Below, in pieces: positions 8,570 through 17,263 of a DNA stretch of 64,000 bases; the first letter of the stretch is position 1, and the number at the start of each line of letters is the position of its first letter. The stretch is from Fimbriimonas ginsengisoli (GTDB lineage Bacteria; Armatimonadota; Fimbriimonadia; Fimbriimonadales; Fimbriimonadaceae). Made by a program: the position numbers and the translations under genes. The stretch covers positions 1 through 64,000 of the forward strand of contig JACOSL010000006.1 of assembly GCA_016179045.1 (NCBI GenBank). Direction: 5' to 3'. A model generated the notes under the pieces. It was not told the DNA's origin, did not search any database, and was given only the letters and a program-made list of their open reading frames with translations.

Positions 8570-9108
8570 GGCTCCCGGCGCAAGAGACGCGCTGCCTGCC
8601 CCCAAGCCCAGGTCACCACCAACCCGACCGCGACCCCGATCGTCCACCCGAGCAGAACTTGCAGCGGATAGTGCACGCCAACGTAAATCCGCGAGAAGCC
8701 GGTCAGAAAGGCCAGCGCCGCCACCGGCCATGCCTTCTTGAAGCCAAGTGCGATTACAAAGACCGTGGCCACCGCCGCCGTGTTGGCCGCGTGGGCCGAG
8801 GCGGTGCCAAAGCTGGTCAGCTTCCCCACCCGCAAGACGACGTCGTTCAATTCGACGCAAGGCCTGGGCCAGGCCACCGCCAACTTCAACCAGTGCGTGA
8901 TTCCATCCGCAACCGGCCATGCCACGAGCGCCCGCAACACGCCCTGCCTGGCCTTACCACCAAGCACAATCAGCAAGATGGCAAGCGCGACCAAGACCAG
9001 CCGAACGCTCCACGCCTTGGTTGCTTCGCTCAGGAATACGAACAGCGGACTTGCCCAATCCGGCCCGCCGTTTATGGCGTGAAACAGGCGAACGTCCAGT
9101 TCGTACAC
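8554..9108 (-). CDS. PAP2-family membrane phosphatase-like protein with altered motifs
   Basis: A 184-residue protein with about five hydrophobic segments and the layout of lipid phosphatases (PAP2/undecaprenyl-diphosphate phosphatase type). The first motif is KLAVAWPRP, as expected. The second, normally PSGH, reads TASAH. The third, normally SRxxxxxHxxxD, reads SRIYVGVHYPLQ, so the terminal Asp is Gln. The two catalytic His residues are retained, so activity is possible but unusual. It is convergent with ilvC (16-nt overlap) and divergent from the small membrane-protein gene at 9147. Confidence 0.75.
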   Translation of the reverse strand: MYELDVRLFHAINGGPDWASPLFVFLSEATKAWSVRLVLVALAILLIVLGGKARQGVLRALVAWPVADGITHWLKLAVAWPRPCVELNDVVLRVGKLTSFGTASAHAANTAAVATVFVIALGFKKAWPVAALAFLTGFSRIYVGVHYPLQVLLGWTIGVAVGLVVTWAWGQAARLLRREPQPSG

Positions 9109-9146
9109 AGGCTATTGTAGCGGCGGCGTACCATAGAGACCAACGC

Positions 9147-9461
9147 ATGAGCAAGATCGCCCACCGATTCGCCCGCCTGGTTTGGTACGGCTGCCTCTGG
9201 CTCATGCGCCGACCTTGGATGAAGCGTCTACAACGAAGCTCACGCAGGCTGTTCCCGCCCGCGCTCCAAGGCCGTGCCCAGGAGTCGCTGCTGAGGCAAA
9301 ACCGCTTCGCCCGACGATTCGGGCTTCGCATCCTAACCGTCTTGTTCACGTTCATGTTGGGCTACATGGCCCTCGTCGTCGCCTACGTCGGGGTCATCGC
9401 ACTATACGAGAGTGGGTTTTTCAATCTGCCGCGCGAACTTGCGGGACGGACGGGGCGGTAA
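9147..9461 (+). CDS. small hypothetical membrane protein
   Basis: A 104-residue protein of unknown function. The first 65 residues are strongly basic with many Arg, and residues about 67-92 (ILTVLFTFMLGYMALVVAYV) form one convincing transmembrane helix, so it should be an N-in single-pass protein. The ATG at 9147 was chosen because it follows the divergent PAP2-like start closely and gives a compact protein. Its stop is 2 nt before the ThpR-like start, whose Shine-Dalgarno lies over the stop codon, so the two are co-transcribed. No family is recognised. Confidence 0.6.
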   Translation: MSKIAHRFARLVWYGCLWLMRRPWMKRLQRSSRRLFPPALQGRAQESLLRQNRFARRFGLRILTVLFTFMLGYMALVVAYVGVIALYESGFFNLPRELAGRTGR

Positions 9462-9463
9462 GG

Positions 9464-10018
9464 ATGCGACTGTTTGTCGCGATCGAACTACCCGATGAGG
9501 TCAGAGAGGCTCTATCGGCTGTGCGGCGGCTGCTGGCCCCGACCATGGGAAGCGGGTGGAAGTGGGTCGAGCCCGAACGGTGCCACGTCACGCTCATCTT
9601 TCTGGGGGCATGCTCTGCCGACCAGCTCGCCTCTATTCGGCCCCCATTGCACGCCTGTGCGGACGCGACTCCATCCCCGAGGCTTGAGTGCGCTGGCTTG
9701 GGGTTCTTCCCGGCGCGGGGTTTGCCGCGCATTCTCTGGGTAGGGCTCGACGGCGATCTGGCGGGGCTGACTGCTCTGTCGGACCGCCTTCGCGGCGCGA
9801 TCGCGCCTCTGGCGCCCAGCGCCGATCTTAAACCCTTCCATCCGCATATCACGCTCGCCCGGGCGCGCAAGAAGTGCGGCTCATCGATTCGGCCGAGCCT
9901 GACCACGGAAGTCACGAGCGTGAGCTGGCAAGCCCAATTCATCAGCCTAATCGAGAGCCGAACGACCGGCCCCACCAGCCAGTACGTCAGGCTCGAACGA
10001 GCCCCTTTGCGCAGCTAG
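9464..10018 (+). CDS. thpR: RNA 2',3'-cyclic phosphodiesterase (2H family)
   Basis: A 184-residue member of the 2H phosphoesterase family (LigT/ThpR). The two HxT[L] catalytic tetrads are visible as RCHVTLIFLG (about residue 43) and FHPHITLAR (about residue 128). Family members hydrolyse 2',3'-cyclic phosphate ends of RNA. The start MRLFVAIELPDEVREAL is the normal N-terminus. The stop codon shares a CTAG with the stop of the convergent SPFH gene. Physiological substrate in this organism is unknown. Confidence 0.9.
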   Translation: MRLFVAIELPDEVREALSAVRRLLAPTMGSGWKWVEPERCHVTLIFLGACSADQLASIRPPLHACADATPSPRLECAGLGFFPARGLPRILWVGLDGDLAGLTALSDRLRGAIAPLAPSADLKPFHPHITLARARKKCGSSIRPSLTTEVTSVSWQAQFISLIESRTTGPTSQYVRLERAPLRS

Positions 10019-11370
10019 TCGGTCGATGGCGGCTTGGCGGGGATCCTGACTTGAGGCGGAGGCGTCACGATCGGCGGCAACGGCGCAGGAGTGGGCGCGG
10101 CCCTGGGTGCCACAGATGCAACCGCCTGCTCGCGTGGGCCCTTGCCGTCTTGCAGCACGCCCGTCACGAGCTGGGCGGCGAGGATCGTTTGTATGACCCC
10201 CGTAATCTGGTCGGTCGCTCCGCCCGCCGCGCCACGGCCGTCGCTGGCAATATTCACAAGCCTCGCCTGCGCCAGCGCGTTGGCGATCACCGGCGCGATT
10301 TCGGGAAGCAATTCAAGCTGACGTAGCGCTAAATAGGCGTTGCCCCCCTCCGCGATGGCTGCGTTCACCTCCCGGATGGCCTCCGCCTGGGCTGACGCCA
10401 CCGTGCGAATCCGCACCGCGTCCGCCTCGGCGGCGGCCTGCGCCTGGAGCTTGACCTTCTGAGCGTCGGCCAAGGCTTGAGCAATTTGGGTGGCCCTGAG
10501 TTCGGCCTCCCGAAGCGCCTGCAAAGCCTCTTGCTTCTTGGCCTCGGCCTCCGCGATAACGGCCGCGTTTTGGGCGCGCCGCTGCTCCAAGTCGCGCTGC
10601 TTGTCGTTGACCGCCTGCTCGGCGCCGAGTTGAGCTTCGCGGGCGCGCCGCTCCTGATCGGCGGTGACGATGTCCGCGTTGGCCTTGGCCTCGACCGCCG
10701 ATTGACGGCGTCGCGCCTCCGCCACTTCGCTTTGCACTTCCTTGATGTTCAGCGAGTTGAACACGAGCCCGAGGTCCTGCAGTTCGCGCGAGCACGCGCT
10801 TTTGATGATGATCGCGAGGCGGTCGTCCTCTTCGCCGCTCGCGGTCGCGAGCGGAGCGGGAGCATGGGCGAGAGCGGCCGCGTCCTCGGCAGCTTGGTTG
10901 AACGAGGCGCGAGAGTTGAACAGTTCGTCGTGATGGAGCAAGTTGATCGCGCGGCGTCCGGTAGAAGTAAGCAGATCGGTTAGCGTGGATGTCTGCTCTA
11001 GCCCTGGCTTGGCGAAGAACCGGTTGGCGGCGGTGCGAATCATCTCGTTGCTGTCGCCCACGCTTACGATCGCGCTCGCGAGCACGCGCACCTTGATCGG
11101 CCTCGGCTGCCCGGTGCGATCGACGTCGGCGGTCTGGTCGGCGATGTCGAGATCGATGTTGATCGCCTTAGAGGGCAGCGTCGCGCAGGTGGTGAGCAGC
11201 GGCGCTTCCCACGCCTTGCACGGCCCCTTATAGACGGCGACTCGGCCGCTCATCCAACTGACGATCCGAATCGATCCCGCGTCGACCGTCCGCAGCATGC
11301 GAGTGACGAGAAACGGGATCACGAAAACGACGACTACGGCAATGGTGATCCAAACAGGTGCGGTATCCAT
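10015..11370 (-). CDS. SPFH/band-7 domain (flotillin-like) membrane protein
   Basis: A 451-residue protein beginning with a single membrane segment (residues about 6-27), then an SPFH/band-7 domain (about 30-190), then a long Ala/Glu/Gln/Arg-rich coiled coil (about 215-335) and a proline-rich tail. This order is that of flotillins, scaffolds of membrane microdomains. An insertion rich in Ala with PLATASGEEDDRL interrupts the SPFH domain. The upstream gene on the same strand encodes an NfeD-like protein, the usual partner of flotillin-like proteins, 55 nt away. The ATG has a GGAAGGAA Shine-Dalgarno. Confidence 0.82.
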   Translation of the reverse strand: MDTAPVWITIAVVVVFVIPFLVTRMLRTVDAGSIRIVSWMSGRVAVYKGPCKAWEAPLLTTCATLPSKAINIDLDIADQTADVDRTGQPRPIKVRVLASAIVSVGDSNEMIRTAANRFFAKPGLEQTSTLTDLLTSTGRRAINLLHHDELFNSRASFNQAAEDAAALAHAPAPLATASGEEDDRLAIIIKSACSRELQDLGLVFNSLNIKEVQSEVAEARRRQSAVEAKANADIVTADQERRAREAQLGAEQAVNDKQRDLEQRRAQNAAVIAEAEAKKQEALQALREAELRATQIAQALADAQKVKLQAQAAAEADAVRIRTVASAQAEAIREVNAAIAEGGNAYLALRQLELLPEIAPVIANALAQARLVNIASDGRGAAGGATDQITGVIQTILAAQLVTGVLQDGKGPREQAVASVAPRAAPTPAPLPPIVTPPPQVRIPAKPPSTD

Positions 11371-11425
11371 TTGAGTTGTTCCTTCCGACTGGAGAACGAT
11401 GCAGGTTCTCTTCAGGTTTCGACGG

Positions 11426-12148
11426 CTACTCGCCCAACTCCTTGCTGACCGAGCACCGATTTCGCGCCGCATCGACCGAAGTGAGAATAACTCGGTCGCC
11501 TTTGCCCACGCGCACCCCGCGCTTGAGCTCGTCACTTTCGAGCGAGGCCAGCACCTGAACCTGCTGCCCGTCGAGGACGAGGGTGACGACCCCTTTCCCG
11601 GATCGGTCGAAGCCGGTCGATGCGGTCGCCTCGTGGCCGGGCGCGCCTTCCAGACCTTCGCTCGGGGCCCCGGCGAAGCGCATCGCAAATGAGAGCGCGG
11701 TGCGCACGATGAGCAGGTCGAAGATCAGCCCGCCCACGATCGCGGCGTAAATCAGCGGGCTGCCGACCACGGTGTGCTTAAGCAGCTTTCCAACGACCCC
11801 CATCCCAAAGGCGAGGCTGAAGATGTCCAGGGGCGAGATCGCCATCCAGGCGATCGATTTGGCCATCTCGAGCCCCCGCAAGGCGGCATGCCCAACCCCG
11901 TGGCCCGTTCCGTGACCATGGTGCACCGCCCCGTGGCCCTGCCCGACGGTATGGCCGTGATGGACCGCGCCGGGAGTCGCGACATGGGCGCCGACGTGCC
12001 CATGCAAATGGGACACTACAAGCCCGGGATGACTGCTGGAATCGATGCCGTGGCTGGCTCCGGCGTGCCCGCCATGCGCGTACACAAACCCCATCAGGCA
12101 CATAACGACGAGCCCAACCAGCCCAAACACGAGAAGCGACTCGAACAC
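11426..12148 (-). CDS. NfeD-like membrane protein with histidine-rich loop
   Basis: A 240-residue protein. It has a transmembrane segment at about 3-23, then a 60-residue loop (about 24-90) containing roughly 20 His and many Gly, then two more hydrophobic segments (about 95-150) and a C-terminal beta-rich region (about 175-235: GKGVVTLVLDGQQVQVLASL, KGDRVILTSVDAARNRCSV) that resembles the OB fold of NfeD proteins. NfeD partners flotillins in many bacteria, and the flotillin-like gene follows 55 nt downstream. The start is GTG with an AAGGTGG Shine-Dalgarno. The His-rich loop is not a usual NfeD feature and suggests metal binding. The NfeD assignment is tentative. Confidence 0.65.
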   Translation of the reverse strand: MFESLLVFGLVGLVVMCLMGFVYAHGGHAGASHGIDSSSHPGLVVSHLHGHVGAHVATPGAVHHGHTVGQGHGAVHHGHGTGHGVGHAALRGLEMAKSIAWMAISPLDIFSLAFGMGVVGKLLKHTVVGSPLIYAAIVGGLIFDLLIVRTALSFAMRFAGAPSEGLEGAPGHEATASTGFDRSGKGVVTLVLDGQQVQVLASLESDELKRGVRVGKGDRVILTSVDAARNRCSVSKELGE

Positions 12149-12210
12149 CTATGCCACCTTACGCCCACACGCGTGGAGGCGATGCACGCCTGTGAGCTAC
12201 ATTAACACAC

Positions 12211-14034
12211 ATGGCCCCTGCCCTTGCCGTTCTCGTCCTCGCATTCTCCCAGCTCGCCCCCAAGGCCGCGCTCGAGCGCTATCGCTACGCGATCGCGAGC
12301 GGGTCGGAAGATCGTATCCACTCGATCTTCGCCAAACCCGAGGGCTCCGCCTATCTGTTCGATATGGCCAAGCGCCTGGGCGGGTGGAACAAGCTCAAGG
12401 TCGCGGTGATCCCCGCCCCGCCCGGATGGGATGGGCCGGGGAGCTACTGGGCGGTCATACACGCCGCCCAGCAGATCGAGAGCGACCACGACGTCGTGTA
12501 CCGGATGGTTCAGGGCGACGCGGGGCTCGTGCTTGGAGAGGAAATCGCGGAAGACGCCTCTTGCCTGGACGCGAAGATCACCGACGGGCGCGCCACCGCC
12601 CACATCGTGCCCGCAACCCACACGGTGGACGTGCTCGCCAACCTCCTAATCGAAGGCGCCGGCAAGCGCGCCCTGCTTCTGCGCCTGAACGACACCTACG
12701 TGCTCAGGTCGGCGGGTGGGCACGGACCCGTCATCACCGCCGACGACGACATCCCCAGCCCCCACCGGGGCGACGTGGTGCGCGCGGGAGGCCTGCTCAT
12801 TCCTTGGGTCGATTCCGTGCCCAGCGAGCTCAACCTACTCTACAGGGGGGTGATTCCCGCGGGGCTCGAGGACCGGCTCGACGAGAAGGCGTGCTACCTT
12901 ACCGCCTACTGGTTCCCCAGCCTCGGACGCCTGCCATTCCCGTTTTCGGCCCATATCATCGGCCCCGCGAACTGGATTTTGCGCTCGGAGGGCGTGCAGA
13001 CCGTGCTCGGCCACGGTGGTCCGTTCCCGGCGGCGGACAATGAGCAAGACACCGCCTATCGTTGCGAGATCCCGATCTCGTTTCCTAAGATCGTGTGCGG
13101 GCCCTTCAAGCTAGCCGGCGAGCGCACGGTCGGGGGCAAGACGTTTCGCTCCTATCAACTCGACCCGGTGCAACCGGAGCGCGCGCAGCACGACCTCGAC
13201 GAGATGGCCTCCGCGATGGCCGACTTCGAGCCCATGTTGGGTCCGTTTCCTTTCTCCGGCTACGAGTGCTTCGACGGCGCCGAATACTACGGCATCGAGA
13301 GCTACAGTTACACGGTGCTGCGGCGCGACGTGACCACCCGCTTCGTCTCCCACGAGATGGGCCACACCTACTTTGGGGGATTGACGCCCTGCGCGTACGT
13401 GCACGACACCTGGAACGAGGGCCTGACAACTTACATCGACAGTGTGGTCCACTTGAGGAACAAGGACCATTCGCTGGAAGCGGGCCTTCGCACGATCAAG
13501 ACGCCGATCCCGCTCAACCGCATGAACATCGCCTGGGCGAACGGCAGCGCCACCTACTACCGAGGGGCGTATGCGATGAACATGCTCGCCGACGAGATCG
13601 GCCTCGATAAGCAACTCAGCGCCCTCAGACGGATCGTGGCCGACCGAAGAGGCCGTGACACGCGTTGGGACGACCTGCGGCCTTATTTCGAGCAGGAAGC
13701 CGGCCGGACGCTCGACTGGTTCTGGCGGCAGTGGATCGACGGGGCGCAGTTTCCCGCTCTCAAGGTCACGGACGTCGAGCCGATCAATCGCGAGGGGCAC
13801 TACCAAACGCGTGTGACCGTCGCCCAGACCGGCACCGCCCAGCCGTACCGGATGAAATTCAAGATATGGGTGCGCGATGGCGGCCTGCGAGTCGAAAAGC
13901 TAGTGGAAACCCACGCGCCGATCGAGACGTTCACCCTCGAAGGGGACTTCGCGCCGCGCGAGGCGGGCCTGGACGTGTTTCCATTCACCCTCGCCGATTC
14001 GTGCGCGCCAGTGTCGGTGCCGCGCGCGAATTAG
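12211..14034 (+). CDS. M1-like (gluzincin) zinc metallopeptidase, exported
   Basis: A 607-residue protein with an N-terminal hydrophobic stretch (about 2-16) that looks like a signal peptide. The zinc site is HEMGH at about 381-385 with a downstream NEG whose Glu is about residue 403, 17 residues after the last His; classical M1 aminopeptidases have 18. There is no obvious GAMEN exopeptidase motif; the equivalent region reads ECFDGAEYYGIESY. The C-terminal third contains beta-rich segments. It is therefore a divergent M1 relative and may not be an aminopeptidase. The gene has no clear Shine-Dalgarno and is followed by a strong terminator. Confidence 0.8.
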   Translation: MAPALAVLVLAFSQLAPKAALERYRYAIASGSEDRIHSIFAKPEGSAYLFDMAKRLGGWNKLKVAVIPAPPGWDGPGSYWAVIHAAQQIESDHDVVYRMVQGDAGLVLGEEIAEDASCLDAKITDGRATAHIVPATHTVDVLANLLIEGAGKRALLLRLNDTYVLRSAGGHGPVITADDDIPSPHRGDVVRAGGLLIPWVDSVPSELNLLYRGVIPAGLEDRLDEKACYLTAYWFPSLGRLPFPFSAHIIGPANWILRSEGVQTVLGHGGPFPAADNEQDTAYRCEIPISFPKIVCGPFKLAGERTVGGKTFRSYQLDPVQPERAQHDLDEMASAMADFEPMLGPFPFSGYECFDGAEYYGIESYSYTVLRRDVTTRFVSHEMGHTYFGGLTPCAYVHDTWNEGLTTYIDSVVHLRNKDHSLEAGLRTIKTPIPLNRMNIAWANGSATYYRGAYAMNMLADEIGLDKQLSALRRIVADRRGRDTRWDDLRPYFEQEAGRTLDWFWRQWIDGAQFPALKVTDVEPINREGHYQTRVTVAQTGTAQPYRMKFKIWVRDGGLRVEKLVETHAPIETFTLEGDFAPREAGLDVFPFTLADSCAPVSVPRAN

Positions 14035-14054
14035 AGAAGGTCAAGAAAAAGGAA

Positions 14055-14085
14055 AGGCAGGGGCGGTTGCCCCTGCCTGGTTTTT
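14055..14085. terminator. bidirectional intrinsic terminator
   Basis: A perfect 10-bp stem AGGCAGGGGC / GCCCCTGCCT with a GGTT loop is followed by GGTTTTT on the plus strand. On the other side AAAAAGGAAA gives a U-rich run for minus-strand transcripts. It lies between the M1-like gene (plus) and the small gene at 14084-14281 (minus), so it can end both. Confidence 0.88.
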
Positions 14086-14281
14086 AGCTTGCACTGAGTC
14101 GGAATGCCGGCGTCTTATGAATGTCCTTACGATTGCAGCGTGCCGTACAGTATTCCGCGAGTTTCCTCAGTGCCCGTTCAGAGATCGCGTCCAGACGTTG
14201 TGGGCTCGTCATACACAAGCCAAGCAACGAGAACGCTTCCTCTTCGGTGAGCTTCAACCCCTCTGGATGTCCAGTGGTCAT
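14084..14281 (-). CDS. small hypothetical protein, 65 residues
   Basis: An unrecognised 65-residue protein starting MTTGHPEGLKLTEEEAFSLL. The middle part (LLGLCMTSPQRLDAISERAL, RKLAEYCTARC) is predicted mostly helical and looks like a real folded domain, with one CTARC cysteine pair near the end. Support for it being a gene is the strong Shine-Dalgarno AAAGGAGG five nt before the ATG and the terminator beyond its stop. It is divergent from the nif3 gene at 14408. No function can be given. Confidence 0.6.
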   Translation of the reverse strand: MTTGHPEGLKLTEEEAFSLLGLCMTSPQRLDAISERALRKLAEYCTARCNRKDIHKTPAFRLSAS

Positions 14282-14407
14282 CGCTCCTCCTTTCGGAAAC
14301 GTGCTCCACATTTTAGACGCACTTGTCACCCTATTGCTCCGTTTCGGGCGAGGAAATCTACGCGATTGTTAACAATCTTCCCCGGCGATACGGCGGCCGG
14401 GGTCAAA

Positions 14408-15517
14408 ATGCGTGGGATGGCGAAGGTGGATGACGTGCTCGCGGCGCTCGGGGAGATCGCACCCTCTGGCCTTGCGTTCGCGGACGATCCTATCGGGCTG
14501 CAGGTTGGTGATCCAGGGGCGGAGGTCCAGTGCGCGGTCGTTGCGCTCGATCCGTCCCGCGAGGCGGCAGAATTCGCCACCGGCCACCGTGCCCAGCTTC
14601 TGCTGACCCACCACCCGCTGCTGTTTCATCCGACCCGGCGACTTGCGGCCGGGGATGGGCCTTCCGGCCTCGCCTTCCACCTCATCCAGTCCGGCATCGC
14701 GTGCGTTGCCGCCCACACGAACTGGGATGTGGCCCATGGCGGGATCAACGACACACTGGCCGCGAGGCTTGGCCTGACCGAGGTTAACGCGTTCGGCTCG
14801 ACCCCCGACCAAGCCCAAGTGAAGCTAGTCGCATTCTGCCCCGAGGGGGCGGTGGATGGCGTAATCGAAGCCGCCTCTCAAGCCGGGGCCGGTCTAATCG
14901 GCGCTTATCGCCGTTGCGCGTTCCTGTCGCGCGGTACGGGCACGTTCGTGCCGGGAGCGGTTGCGAGCCCCACCGTTGGCCAGGTTGGGCGTACGGAGAC
15001 GGTCGATGAGGTGCGCGTTGAGATGGTCTTGCCTGCCGCCCGGATGGTAGAGGTGGCGGCGGCGGTGCGTGCCGCCCACCCCTACGAGGAGCCCGCCTTC
15101 GATTTCTTCAGTCTGGTCCCGCCACCCGGGCATCCGATCGGGCGTGTCGGACCGCTCAGCGCGGCGACAACGCTGGGCGAGTTCGCCAAGAGCGTCGAAC
15201 GGACGCTTGCAACCGCCTGCCGAACCTGGGGCGCGGCCGACCGGCGGATCGAGCGGGTGGCGGTCGTCGGCGGCGCGGGCGACGACGAATGGCCCGCCGC
15301 CCGCGAAGCGCGCGCCGACGTGCTCGTGACCGGCGAGGTGGCCCAACACCAAGGGCTTGCCGCTAGCCAGGCGGGCTTCGCTCTCATCGAAGCGGGTCAT
15401 TACGCAACCGAGCAGCCGGGAATGGCCGCCCTCCGTGATGCGATGGCCAAGGCGATGCCTAGCGTGGAGTGGCTGCTCTTCGAGCCGCCGCCGGGGGTCG
15501 CGGGCAGGCCGCTATGA
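14408..15517 (+). CDS. Nif3-like dinuclear metal centre protein
   Basis: A 369-residue NIF3/YbgI/YqfO-family protein (often annotated GTP cyclohydrolase I type 2). The metal-binding LLLTHHPLLFHPTRRL and AHTNWDVAHGGINDTLA motifs and the C-terminal IEAGHYATEQPGM motif are present. The central portion (about 120-230), with AHPYEEPAFDFF, is the PII-like insertion found in long members of the family. The start is MRGMAKVDDVLAAL at 14408, with a second possible ATG nine nt later; a longer upstream in-frame extension is non-coding. Biochemical role in the family is not settled. Confidence 0.9.
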   Translation: MRGMAKVDDVLAALGEIAPSGLAFADDPIGLQVGDPGAEVQCAVVALDPSREAAEFATGHRAQLLLTHHPLLFHPTRRLAAGDGPSGLAFHLIQSGIACVAAHTNWDVAHGGINDTLAARLGLTEVNAFGSTPDQAQVKLVAFCPEGAVDGVIEAASQAGAGLIGAYRRCAFLSRGTGTFVPGAVASPTVGQVGRTETVDEVRVEMVLPAARMVEVAAAVRAAHPYEEPAFDFFSLVPPPGHPIGRVGPLSAATTLGEFAKSVERTLATACRTWGAADRRIERVAVVGGAGDDEWPAAREARADVLVTGEVAQHQGLAASQAGFALIEAGHYATEQPGMAALRDAMAKAMPSVEWLLFEPPPGVAGRPL

Positions 15518-15735
15518 CGGGTGCCGCACAGGCGGGCTCTGCTTCGCATCGGGCGTCCTCTTAGGACGGACCCCGGGCTTTACGAGTTCTCGCGGGACTC
15601 TTCCTCTTGCAACGCAGGGGGAAGGTGGTCGAAGGCTTGCCGAAACCAGATGGAGGCGCGCTTGGTAAGACGCACGCAGAAAAGCTCTCATCGTCCCGAT
15701 CCAGAAGCGCCAGAGCGGCGTCGTTAGAGTTAGCC

Positions 15736-17208
15736 ATGCTCCTCGCCCCCTGCCTTGCCCTCGCCCTGAGCTTCCCCGCCGATCCCGAAGCGCCGCCCGC
15801 CCCGCCCCGAGAGTTCCGTGCGGTCTGGGTGGCGACGGTTGACAACATCGACTGGCCGAGCAAGCGTGGCCTCCCAACCGCCGAGGCGCAGGCTGAGCTT
15901 TCCGCGATCTTCGACAAGGCGGCCGCCCTCCATCTCAACGCGGTGATTCTTCAGGTCCGCCCGATGGGAGATGCGCTCTACAGCTCCAAGCTCGAGCCTT
16001 GGTCGGAGTTTTTGACCGGCAAGCAGGGCAAAGCCCCCGACCCGGCCTGGGACCCGCTCGAAACCGCGGTCGCGGAGGCGCATCGGCGCGGCCTCGAGCT
16101 TCACGCCTGGTTCAATCCGTTCCGCGCCTGGCATCCCGCCGCCAAGTCCGAATCGGACAAGTCCCACCTGACACGAAGCCATCCCGAATGGATCAAGCAC
16201 TACGGCAACTTCCAGTGGCTCGATCCCGGCCAGCCCGCCGCCCGCGCGTGGTCGCTGAGGGTGATGGAGGATGTGGTGCGGCGCTACGACGTGGACGGCA
16301 TCCACATCGACGACTATTTCTATCCATATCCGGTCAAGGGGCAAGACTTCCCCGACCGCGACTCCTACGCCCGCCACGGGCATGGCCTTCGCAGCGAATG
16401 GAGGCGCGCCAACGTGGACGCGTTCGTGCACGACATGTACGCCATGGTCAAGCGCGTGAAGCCTTGGGTGAAGGTGGGCATCAGCCCGTTCGGCATCTAT
16501 CGCCCCGGGGTGCCGAGCGGCATCCAGGCGAACCTCGACCAGGTGGAGGGGCTCTACGCCGACCCCAAGCGATGGCTGGCGGAGGGGTGGTGCGACTACC
16601 TATCGCCCCAGCTTTACTGGAAAATCGGCCAGCCGCATCAGGCGTATCCGGTGCTGCTGCGCTGGTGGCTAGCCCAAAACCCGAAGGGGCGGCACCTCTG
16701 GCCGGGCAATTTCGCAAGCCAAATCTCGACGCCAGCCGATTGGCCGGTAAGCGAGATCATCGACCAGATCGACATGACGCGCCGCCACCCCGGCGCAGGG
16801 GGCAACGTGCTCTTCAGCATGAAGCCCCTGATGGCGGACGCCAAGGGCATCGACGCGGCGCTGCTGGCGGGCCCTTACAAGCAGACCGCGCTCGTGCCGC
16901 CGTCTCCGTGGCTGGGTGATAAGCCCCCGGTGCAACCCACCCTCGTGACCGTGACCACGCCGGACGAGCTGCGGGTTCGGATCGACATGAAGCCCGCCAA
17001 CCTCAAGCCGGTCCGCCTGTGGGCGATCTGGACTCGTTACGCCCAGGAATGGAGCCTGGAGGCCCTGCCCGTGGATGAGAAGGGCCTCGCGCGACCGATG
17101 GCCAGCGGCGGCAAGCCGCTTAACGAAGTGGCGGTGGCCGCCGTCGATCGCAACGGCGCCCTCAGCGCCTACGCGCTGTGGAAGCCCGACGTCCGGACTT
17201 CGGAGTAG
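15736..17208 (+). CDS. GHL10-type glycoside-hydrolase-like protein, exported
   Basis: A 490-residue protein with a short signal-like N-terminus (MLLAPCLALALSFPADP) followed by the typical GHL10/DUF187 start REFRAVWVATVDNIDWPSK. The (beta/alpha)8 barrel carries ILQVRPMGDALYSSKLEPWS, LELHAWFNPFRAW, YDVDGIHIDDYFYPYP and KVGISPFGIYRPG. The C-terminal third is a fibronectin-like region. Family members are predicted to act on cell-wall or exopolysaccharide. The ATG at 15736 gives the signal peptide; a longer in-frame extension upstream lacks one. It follows nif3 by about 220 nt with no terminator. Confidence 0.9.
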   Translation: MLLAPCLALALSFPADPEAPPAPPREFRAVWVATVDNIDWPSKRGLPTAEAQAELSAIFDKAAALHLNAVILQVRPMGDALYSSKLEPWSEFLTGKQGKAPDPAWDPLETAVAEAHRRGLELHAWFNPFRAWHPAAKSESDKSHLTRSHPEWIKHYGNFQWLDPGQPAARAWSLRVMEDVVRRYDVDGIHIDDYFYPYPVKGQDFPDRDSYARHGHGLRSEWRRANVDAFVHDMYAMVKRVKPWVKVGISPFGIYRPGVPSGIQANLDQVEGLYADPKRWLAEGWCDYLSPQLYWKIGQPHQAYPVLLRWWLAQNPKGRHLWPGNFASQISTPADWPVSEIIDQIDMTRRHPGAGGNVLFSMKPLMADAKGIDAALLAGPYKQTALVPPSPWLGDKPPVQPTLVTVTTPDELRVRIDMKPANLKPVRLWAIWTRYAQEWSLEALPVDEKGLARPMASGGKPLNEVAVAAVDRNGALSAYALWKPDVRTSE

Positions 17209-17263
17209 CCGAGCGCAAGCTCCCTCGAATCACGTCTGAAGGAAGCCAGCGCTGCTGAGGCTA

